A DNA stretch of 64,000 nt from Phaeosaccion multiseriatum. Its lineage: Eukaryota; Ochrophyta, other classes. Shown here in pieces: positions 34,301 through 43,051 of the stretch. The stretch covers positions 744,001 through 808,000 of the forward strand of contig OZ218965.1 in assembly GCA_965112735.1 (NCBI GenBank), given 5' to 3'. The notes under the pieces are model-generated. The model was not told where the DNA came from and ran no database searches. It saw only the letters and a list, made by a program, of their open reading frames with translations. The translations under genes and the position numbers were made by a program. How positions within the stretch are numbered: position 1 is the first letter of the stretch; each line of letters begins with the position of its first letter.

Positions 34301-37300
34301 TGGAATGCTCCCTGCGGATGGGACGAACGTTGTTTGGTCACAATCGTATCAAGTCAAAGGGACGCGAACGGGTGTGCTAACCACTCACCAGTGAGCTTAT
34401 TGTTGTTGAGGCAAAGTCCCTCAAGGTTCTCAAGATCTCCAAGCCAGGGTGGAATGCTCCCTGCGGATGGGAGGAAAGTTCTTTGGTCATACTTCCATCA
34501 AGTGAAAGGGACGCAAACGGTTCGCGTACCACTACCTTCCAGATTGTTCTCGTGGAGCCGCAGTTCTTGAAGGTTTGAAAGCTCTCTAAGTCGCGGAGGA
34601 ATACCCCCTGAGATGGGAAGAAAGCTCTTAGATCATACAAAAATCAAGTGAAAGGGACGCGAACGGGTACGCGTACCACGTACCGCTGAGCTGGTTGGTC
34701 CACAGTTTGAGCACCGTCAGGTTCTGCAGGCGCCCAAGCTCTGGTGGAATGATCCCTGCGGATGGGAGGAGAGTTCTTTGGTCACACTGATATCAAATCA
34801 AAGGGACACGAACGGTTTCACGTACCACTCACCAGTGAGCTTGTTGTTTTTGAGGTCCAGTCTCTCAAGGTTCTTAAGACCTCCAAGCTCTCTAGGAATG
34901 CTCCCTGCGGATGGGTGGAAAGTTCTTTGGTCACACTGATATCAAATCAAAGGGACACGAACGGTTTCACGTACCACTCACCAGTGAGCTTGTTGTTTTT
35001 GAGGTCCAGTCTCTCAAGGTTCTTAAGACCTCCAAGCTCTCTAGGAATGCTCCCTGCGGATGGGTGGAAAGTTCTTTGGTCACACTGATATCAAATCAAA
35101 GGGACACGAACGGTTTCACGTACCACTCACCAGTGAGCTTGTTGTTGTCGAGGTAAAGTCTCTCAAGGTTCCGAAGACCTCCAAGCTCTGGTGGAATCCT
35201 CCCTGCGGGTGGGAGGAGAGTTCTTTGGTCACACTGTGTAAGAAGGCATCCTTTTGCTAGGCTGGCAGCTATCCACTGAATACTCACGGGGGTAGCTGCC
35301 AGCCAAGCAAAAGGATGCCTTCTTACAACTGATATCAAGTCAAGGGGACGCGAACGCGTACGCGTACCACTCACCGGTGAGCTTGTTGTTGTCGAGGGCC
35401 AGTTTCTCAAGGTTCTGCAGACGCCCAAGCTCGGGTGGAATACTCCCTGCGGATGGAGGGTTCTTTGGTCACACTCATATCAAGTCAAGCGGACGCGAGA
35501 AAAGTTGGGCCACACTAATATCAAATCAAAGGGACACGAACGGTTTCACGTACCACTCACCAGTGAGCTTGTTGTCGTTGAGGTCCAGTCTCTCAAGGTT
35601 CTTAAGACCTCCAAGCTCTCTAGGAATGCTCCCTGTGGATGGGAGGAAAGTTCTTTGGTCATACTCATACCAAGTGAAAGGGACGCGAACAGGACCACTT
35701 ACCGCTGAGCTTACAACCATAACCACGGCCGAATCGCAAGGAGGACAATCCAACTGCACGTCCCACCATCTTTCTCACTGCGGAGCGGAGGAAAGTGCTT
35801 CGGTCACACTAATATTGAGTAAAGTGGACGCGAACGCGTACGCGTACCACTTACCCCTGAGCTCCTCGGACACCAGCTTGAGCACCGTCAGGTTCTCAAG
35901 ACTTCCAAGTTCGGGTGGAATGCTCCCTGCGGATGGGAGGAGAGTTCTGTGGTGATTAGGTGGCCCCAGGGAGTTAAACCATTATAAGCCCGTCCCTGGG
36001 GCCACATAATCACCACAGTTCTCTGGTCACACTAGTATCAAGTCAAGGGGACGCGAAAGGGTTCGCGTACCACCTACCTTTTAGATTGTTCCCGTTGACC
36101 CGAAGTTCTCGAAGGTTCCAAAGCTGTCCAAGTTGCGGCGGAATAGTCCCTGAGATGGGGGGAAAGCTCTTCAGCCCAACCAATATCAAGTCAAGGGGAC
36201 GCGAACGGGTACGCGTACCACTTACTTGTACCCTTGACCTGGGAGGGGTATGGTGGACCTCCGACGATGCGTACGGAAAAGGAGAGGCTCAGATACTCAA
36301 GCGTCTCCAGACTCCCAAGCTCCCTTGGAATGCTCCCTTCGGATAGAGGCGTAATGTTTGCAGTTTTGGGAGTTTCTCCAGGTCTCTTGCTACGTCAAGC
36401 GATATCTCTGGAAACGGGCAAGCAAGAAGGGAGACGATTTTGGCTCTTGTCAGTATTTCAAGTCAAAGGGACGCGAACGTTACAATGGGGCGAGGAAAGT
36501 TCTTTGGTCACGCTGAGCTCCAGGTCAAAGGATGTGAGCGGGTTCGCGTACCACGTACCAGTGAACTCGTTGAAGGCGAGGCTCAAATGCTCAAGCTTCT
36601 CCAGACTTCCAAGCTCCCTTGGAATGCTTCCTGCGGAGTGGAGGGAAGTTCTTTGTCTTACGACTATCAAACAAAGGGACGCGAACGGGTACGCGTACAC
36701 CTACCTTCTAGAGAGTTCCAATCCAGTTTAAGTTCTCGAAGCTCTGCTAGCTTCCCCAACTCCTTGGGAATGTTCCCTGTGGAGCAAGGAGAGTTCTCTG
36801 GTCACACTCATACCAAGTCAAAGGGACGCGAACGGGTGTGCGTACCACTTACCAGTGAGCCTGTTTTTATGGAGGCTCAAAAACTTCAGCTTCTCCAGAC
36901 TTCCAAGCTCGGGTGGAATGCTCCCTGCGGATGGGAGGAAAGTTCTTCAGCCATACTAATATCAAGTCAAAGGGACGCGAACGGGTATAGTTGAGATAAG
37001 TTTTTGAAGGTTCGAAAGCTGTCCAAGTTGCGGCGGAATAATCCCTGGGGTGGGGGGAAAGTTCTTCAGCCATACAAATATCAAGTCAAAGGGACGCGAA
37101 CGGGTGTGCGTACCACTTACCTTCTAGATTGTTGTTGATGAGCGTAAGTTCTCGAAGGTTTGACAGCTGTCCAAGTTGCGGCGGAATGTTCCCTGCGGAT
37201 GGAGGGAAAGTTCTTCAGCCCTACTAATATCAAGTCAAGAGGACGCGAAGAACGGGTTGCTCGACTACCACGTCATGCCGCTTCATCACATTTTTTTTGC

Positions 37301-37640
37301 CCCGCTTTGCTTCGTCCTTCCCGAATATTCTAGACCCATCACATTGTTGGATGAACAGAGAGAGAGAACTTTTCGAAAATTCTGGAAGGGCTCTTCCGAA
37401 CCAAGGCGGAACAACCATAATCACGTCTCTCTCACCTCTGAGTTTCTTCAAGACCAGGTGGAGCTTCACAACATGGCCATTCTCTACGGTCACTCCGACC
37501 CAGGACTCCAAAGATGCGTCAGTCCATCCTTCTTCCTTCTTACGCAAAGCGCGTCCCCTCATGGCGTCAAAGACGGCCGTGAGTATGCTACGCTGCTGAT
37601 CTTGGGGGACGCTAGACATCGTAACCTTCGTAACACGCAA
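31372..37640 (-). CDS. LRR-ROC-COR-TIR protein, copy B
   Basis: Predicted receptor-like ROCO GTPase. The 3' exon (31372-33956) encodes the ROC GTPase domain (P-loop GRHKAGKTTLALSL, switch II DFAGQRDYYAYHQ, GSHAD in the NKxD position). It then encodes a COR region (LPWVTVRLTLEAC, LKLQEAVGAVLWLEGYVHVN), a TIR domain (QFDVFLSHAGPDKWG, FLDREDLQLG, CREWCLKE) and a Lys/Arg-rich tail with GRKRRREE. The Met at 33993 lies in the upstream intron; the acceptor TTTTCAG at 33957 joins the exon to the LRR array. The array comprises about 19 short exons between 34090 and 37195, each one leucine-rich repeat. The first coding exon is 37436-37640 (Met at 37619 or 37640) and encodes an LRRNT-like cap, WTDASLESWVGVTVENGHVV. 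Several LRR exons are degenerate (near 35703, 36230 and 36990), so the receptor half may be decaying while the GTPase/TIR frame stays open. Confidence 0.8.
35237..35327. mobile_element. MITE-like foldback element 1
   Basis: Two 34-bp terminal inverted repeats beginning TGTAAGAAGGCATCCTTTTG, with one mismatch between arms, and a 23-bp loop. Flanked by the direct repeat ACTG. Other copies of this intron read CACACTGATATC without the insertion, which defines the empty site. Confidence 0.9.
35948..36017. mobile_element. MITE-like foldback element 2
   Basis: A 70-bp element with 25-bp inverted ends, TGTGGTGATTAGGTGGCCCC and its complement, one mismatch, a 20-bp loop, and a GTTC flanking direct repeat. 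It sits in another LRR intron of copy B and has no counterpart in copy C. It is unrelated in sequence to element 1 apart from the TGT..ACA ends and the 4-bp target duplication. Confidence 0.88.
36365..36445 (-). pseudogene. Internal relic of the ROC-proximal exon inside the LRR array
   Basis: Reads GCCCGTTTCCAG then codons EISLDVARDLEKLPKLQTLR. This duplicates the start of the ROC exon at 33957 (EISLDAARGLEKLSK), including the flanking intron. It runs directly into a degenerate LRR exon instead of a GTPase domain. Confidence 0.8.
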
Positions 37641-38100
37641 ACACTGGTAATAGCTCGCCCTGTCCTCCTACTAGGCGTAGTGCACACAAAGTGAACGCTT
37701 TGAATCCATAAAGTTCACAAATGGATCACGGCACTGAAATTTATCCAACGCGTTGTTGCCTTGAAGAAGAGACGCTACCAGAAGACCCTCACGTACAAGG
37801 CCTATGTGTGAATCGCAAGGAATGATGGAGCGTTTTTCTGACTCAAGCAACGCGCCGTGGGAAAGAGAACACAAGAAAATCCCAACGAAGAACGTCTTCG
37901 CGATGCCACTGCTGTGGTGGATGGTCAAAGGAGAAACGCGAAAGATGCAAGCAATATACCGGTGTGGATCGAAAGGATAGCAGCGGATCGTATGATGACG
38001 ACAACTGTGTTTCTTTCTGCACAACTTTCTACACTCTCTGGCATCAGGCATCAGGCACACTTCATCGCACATGTCCGTCGTGTGAGCAAGTACACATGCG
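37641..38100. other. Spacer upstream of ROCO copy B
   Basis: Presumed 5' flank of ROCO copy B, passing into retroelement-derived sequence. No supported gene. Confidence 0.4.
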
Positions 38101-38520
38101 AGGGAGTATAATTTGTTCCAGGTGCCCTGCCATTGCCCAGCTTTGCAGACGGCAGCGGACATTCTGCCTCAGCTGGCAGACATCCACAACCGATGGCGAC
38201 CGGGAGAGGTACCGGAGTTTCGGCGTGGTGAAGGGGATGGACATGGGGTGTGGGTGCACAGTTACCGCCAGCATACTGGACGCAAGAGCAAGCTTGATCC
38301 TGTGCGATGGTTTGGTCCGTGTCGTGTTGTTCAGCGTTTGAGGGAAGGGGGAGCCTCTTACTATTGCAAGCGACTGGCTTCGGATCCTCCAAAGGTGGGC
38401 TGGGTGCATGGGAACCGTCTTCGGCTGTACACGGGTGACGAGGAGGAGATCCCGGCTGCTCGCTCCTCCTGTTCGTCCACGGCCTCCTGTTCCGAGGCTT
38501 CCAGACGATCGTAGAGGACT
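38101..38520 (+). mobile_element. Ty3/gypsy-type integrase C-terminal relic
   Basis: The frame 38113-38514 reads DIHNRWRPGEVPEFRRG, then VWVHSYRQHTGRKSKLDP, VRWFGPCRVVQRLREGG and GWVHGNRLRLYTGDEEE. This is the layout of the GPY/F module at the end of Ty3/gypsy integrases (G-D-x-V-W, K-L.P..GP..V). The tail is Ser-rich and then loses frame. There is no reverse transcriptase or complete LTR in sight, so this is a fragment. Downstream, 38520-39350 keeps Arg/Gly-rich frames that may be polyprotein tail. Confidence 0.65.
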
Positions 38521-39564
38521 TGCGCAGCGACGTGAGGTGCGAGAGGCGGGAAGAAGAGGTGCTGTGAGGCATTACGCTGCGGCTCAGGGGCGAGAGCGAC
38601 GGGTGGTTCGGAGGGGGCGCGTTGGTGATCCACAGCAGGAGCGGGAGGAGGACCCAGCGGTTGTTGGTCAAGGAGTGCCTCTTCCTCACACGCTGCCCTA
38701 CGCTTCACAGTTGACGAGGGAGCGTCTGTATCAACGAGGAGTGGTGGTGTTAGTGCGGGGCTCGGCGTGGGGGGAAGATTTGGGGCGGCCTCACGACAGC
38801 TCCCTCAGCCCCCTTAGCAGCAGCAACCACCGCCCAGTGGTGGTGGTGGAGGGGGTCTTGGACCGAACGGCTCGCTCACCCCTACGTCAGTAACCTTCTC
38901 CTCTGCTTCCAACTTCTCTGTACTGACAAGGGAGCCGGAGGAGGTGGTGATGGAGCCTGTGGTGGTGGGGGTGGAGGGAGAAGAAGGTTGGCGTGTTGCA
39001 TAGCTACCTTCGGAGGTGGCCCTTGGGTGAGGCGGCGGGGGGCGCGTGTTCGGCTCCGCTCTGCTGCTGCTGCTGCAGAAGGGGTGGGTGAGGCTCACCT
39101 CCGGCCGGCCCTGCGGGTGGGGGTGGAGACAGGGGAGCGCCTGCCCAGGGCCAGCAGAGCAGCAGCACAGCGGCAGCAGCAGCAGGATGATCGTAGCAGC
39201 GATCCTCTACAGCAAAATGGCCGCGCTCGGTGGAGAGAGAGGGATGAGGTGCGCCTCTTGCGAAGGGGGGGGGGGATGCTCTCGGTGCCCACCCACCCAC
39301 CCACCCCGGTGAGAGGGAGCTCTGGCGTGGGGTTGAGAAGGGCTCAGACGAGGGGCGAGGTCAGATAGAAACATGTGCGGCCCGCGCCCGCTTTCTCTCT
39401 TTCCTCTTGCGGAACGGACTGTGGCGAGAGGCAATAGGGCGAACACCACCAGCGCTGAGCAGATGGTAGCAGATGTCGCCGTGTGAGCCCGCACCGCCTT
39501 GACAATGGGGGGGGGACTTGACCTGAACGCAGCAGCAGCGGAGGGCATCGCAGAAGTGAAGGCA

Positions 39565-39609
<45 letters not shown>

Positions 39610-39676
39610 CGGTAGAACTAGGACGTCCCGAAGCGCCACGCACGCAGGAGGCCTAGGAGGCCGCAAGGGGCCTCCT
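38521..39676. other. Retroelement-flanking sequence with (CAG)n run
   Basis: Low-complexity Arg/Gly/Gln-coding DNA, including a (GCA)n run at about 39567-39608. It ends where unit C begins near 39677. No intact gene. Confidence 0.4.
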
Positions 39677-42600
39677 ATCAACACGGCCGTCAGCAGCCTT
39701 CATCGCAGCCATCTTCGGAGTCAAGCTCGCCTACGACGACGTGGTGAGTGGGGGAGGGAACGATGGAGGGCGGGCGGGCGGGAGGGAGGGTGGGAGGGAG
39801 GGAGGGAGAAAGAGAGCGCGTCCGTGAGTGGGTGAGTAAGCCAAACTGTACTGTAGGCGAAACTGTCATGCAACACCGAAGGGGCATCAACAGAGACCAA
39901 AACCCTTCCGTCTTGTCCGTGCTATTCAGTCCGATCGTCCGAGCGCTCTCTCTAGACTGTCGCACACCCGATGTCATGTTTTGAGTCCCTTCCTCCCTCC
40001 CCTTCCCCTCCAACTTGCTGCACTTCGAATCCGCTCAGCGTAAGCGGTACCGCGAGTCGGGGGCGGCTCTCATGCTGACTATGGCAATGAACGCCTTTAT
40101 CCCTCACGCTGCCGTCAGCTTTAAGGCTACTCAAAACTTAGAGGGTGAGTCGAGGAGGGAGGGAGGGAGGGAGGGAGGGTGTGGGCGGGTGCGTGCGTGC
40201 GTGCGTGCGTGAGTGCCCCGCTCCACGCAGATCTGAGTGCAGAAGGGGAAAAACACGCCGGTTGCACTATGAAGCGGCGGCAGTAGGGCGGAGGGGTAGG
40301 GGGGGGCTTTCATCGGCAAACCGAAGGGTGCAGAGAAGAAACCTTCCGCCCTGCTGCCTCCCGTCCCACCGAGAGGCTGTGACGATCTCCCTCTGCACCT
40401 GCCCGGCTCCCCCCTCGCCGGGCCCTGAGTTGTGTCCCCCGTCGGCAGCGGTCAGAAGGATGAGAGGGCGGGCCCGAATCAAGTCATGGATGGCGACGAC
40501 GTAGCATAATTTCCGACGTGAAACTAGAAACTGACGGGCCTCTCTCTGCCCTCCTTTGTTTGGAGGTGCACTGCGTGCTTTGTCGATTGTCTCGCAGAGA
40601 ATGGTTCGCTCTACGTAACGGCATGTCGACCCACCTCTTCCCCCACCCCCCACCCCCTCTCCACCCTCCACCTCCCCCACCCCCCCCCATACCCTTTTCT
40701 ACTGACCTGACCCAATCCTGACCTGGCCTGCACTGGACTGGTCCGTCCGTCCCTCCCCTCGCCTCCGCATCTCACCCCTCTTGTCGCTCACTGCCACCGC
40801 CACTGCCACCTCCCCCGACACCACACTGGCAGGCTCGGCACGGTGTTCACTGTGTGCCTCATGTGCAGCCCGTGCATGCCCGTGTTGGTGCTGCCGTTTG
40901 CTGCCATCGCCTTCTTGGATGGAGAGAAGTTCGTGTGCCTTCACATGTACCGCATCCTGCCGCAGTGCCCGAGTGATGTGATCCTGGGCCTGCTCAACAG
41001 CATGCCCTCGTGTACATTTTCGAAGCTTGTGAGGAGGAGCACCCAGGTCAGTCTGAAACACGGAACGTCACGTGACGCATACACACACCCTCCTGGTGCT
41101 GGCTGCTGGGCTACATGCTCTACATGTGTTGTGGACACCCGTCACCGCGGTGCATGAGGGCTGCTCTTTTGCTTCTTCATCTCTTCATCTCTGTGTTTCC
41201 TGCATCCCTCTATCAATAGTTCTCTTTTCTCTCACTCTGCGTGGCTGTGTTTGTATCTCCATCTGTTCCCCTCTCTCTGTCCCCCGCCCTTCCCGTCTCC
41301 TCTCACTTACCCCCTCTCTCTCCTCCTCTCCCCTCCTCCTCCCTCCTCCTGCTGCTGCTGCTGCTGCTGCTGATGTTGCGTTCCCTTGGCTGGCACTTCT
41401 CTCTGGCCTCTTCCCCCCTCCCCCTCTGCTCGCTGCCCTCTCCTCCCTCTCTCTCTTTGACTCTGTGCTCGTGCGCGTTCTCTCTCTCTCTCTCTCTCTG
41501 TCCCGCTTCTTGCAGGAGGCCGCAAGCCATCGAGGCGGCGCTCTTCACTGGGCCGCGGACAGCCACGCCACAATGTCAGCTCGCAAGTACGTCAGAGAAG
41601 GAAGAGGAAACAGACCCTTTTTCTGTTTGCTTTCGCTGCAGGAGGGACTCACTCACTCACTGGCTGTGGCGTGCAGAGGGTCGCACTCCTCCTGTCCGTG
41701 CGCTCTTGCCTTGCCCTGTGCCCGCTAGTCGTGAATCAGTGTGACGTCTTTGTGGATCGATGACCTCACCTCCCCGCTGTGCCTACCCGACACCAGGCAA
41801 GCCCCCCAGCAGCACCGAGGGGGAAGGTGGTACGTGCACGAGCGAGATCATCCCGAGCTTGGCCGGCAGTGCAGATGCCCATACACCTCTCCCCAAAGAG
41901 AGCGCTGGGCTGGCTGGGCGGAGTGAGGGTGTATCAGGGTGGTACTGGGAGGATGCGGCGCTTGACTCCTTTTGAAAGAGGGCTATAATACTTTCTCCTC
42001 GTCCTGGTGCTGCTCGTGTCCTTGTGGACCATGTATGCTCCGTTGTTCGAAGCCCCCGCTCATGAGCACAGAATCAGGCTGTAAGTAGAAAGCAGAGGAA
42101 GAGGAGGTTGCAGAGTTGGCGTTGGGCGTGGCGGGGGCCGTGTTGAGCGGATCTTCTCTCTTGCGCACTCTCGTCAAGGACAAGACAGGACAAGACAAGA
42201 TGGGTGGAGCTCGAGGAGAAAACTTTGAATTTGATTTATTTTTATTTGCCCAACCTATGTACAATGTAACAAAACAATTGTTTGAGTTACCTATATGCCT
42301 CCAAAGGGGCAAAATGCTGCTCGCTCAGCGCTCTAACCATATGCTTCTATGTAGGCGGTTATTCATCTCGGACGGCTCTCCACCGCCTTTTCCTATAGGA
42401 CACCGGCTCCCTCGTACCTCCTCCAGCATGCTGGGCGCCCCCTTCGTGAGGGGAATTCCGCTTGAAGATGACTTTTCACCTGCTGCACCTCCCTCCGGGC
42501 TTGCATGTACTGCCCACATGGCTGACCACAAGTCAGTCTCAAGGCACAGCTGAAGCAGAGCAGCAGCAGCCCTCACCACTAGAGTAAGGCCCAAGGACAG

Positions 42601-42790
42601 ACGCTCTCCCGCATTGGTATTGACCTATGAGGCGATGTCTTCTCCCACGGAGAGCTCTACGTCGCCCTCTCCCGAGCCAAAGGCCACGACCACGTCGTCG
42701 TCCATGTCCAGCCCTCGCGCCTCTTGGACGGCGTCGCCCACACTGCCAATATTACATACCCTGCCTTTATTAACGCTGCTTTATCCTCAT
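39677..42790 (+). mobile_element. Unit C, transposon-derived half with PIF1/Helitron helicase relics
   Basis: Collinear second copy of 28246-31290. The helicase end keeps the frame GQTLSRIGIDL intact but then has TGA at 42628-42630, where unit B has CGA (Arg). After the stop the same frame reads GDVFSHGELYVALSRAKG and ends at TAG near 42790. The block at 41516-41590 carries RPQAIEAALFTGPRTATPQC. The conserved upstream block at 40040-40143 has a long open stretch, ALMLTMAMNAFIPHAAVSFK, of unknown identity. Confidence 0.6.
42110..42240 (+). pseudogene. Relic of the small membrane-anchored protein (unit C)
   Basis: Codes VAELALGVAGAVLSGSSLLR followed by TLVKDKTGQDKM. It matches the anchor of the 26279 gene, including the charged follow-on KDDTATRRDKM. 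No start codon at the expected place and no downstream domain. Confidence 0.5.
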
Positions 42791-43051
42791 AGAACTCTCC
42801 CTGCCTCCTCTGCCCTCCCTCCTTCATCCCCTCCACATCCTGCACTCGCCATTTGTGACTCCCTCCTAATATGCTTCTCCTTCCTCGCCTGCCCTGTTAC
42901 GATATAAGGCATCCCACTATGCCTTCAGTAATATCCGAACGTGTCCCTTTCATCTTTTTCTCCTCCACTCCATCTTCTTCTCCCAGTTCTTGCGAAGCCC
43001 ATTCCTCTTCCCTCCTCCTCCTCCTCCTCCTCCTTCCCCCTTGTTCCTTGT

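Larger units (their letters stand above)
34090..37195 (-). repeat. Array of about 19 one-LRR exons, copy B
   Basis: Each cassette is about 149 bp: a 72-bp exon (for example 34090-34161) plus an intron of about 77 bp. Exons start after CAG with GGAGCATTCC or similar, code (G)SIPPELG.L.NLE.L.L..NKLT, and end one base into a codon before GTGAGT or GTAAGT, so all are in the same symmetric phase. Approximate left ends: 34090, 34240, 34390, 34535, 34684, 34833, 34982, 35131, 35379, 35563, 35703, 35860, 36079, 36230, 36559, 36706, 36853, 36990 and 37124. Introns share a conserved core with GGGACGCGAACGGG and a CCAAAGAACT stretch (minus-strand sense). Confidence 0.85.

Noticed and set aside
38361-38708. 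Minus-strand frames over the integrase relic
   Set aside because: The plus-strand frame has the recognisable GPY/F layout, and the minus frames are its shadow.
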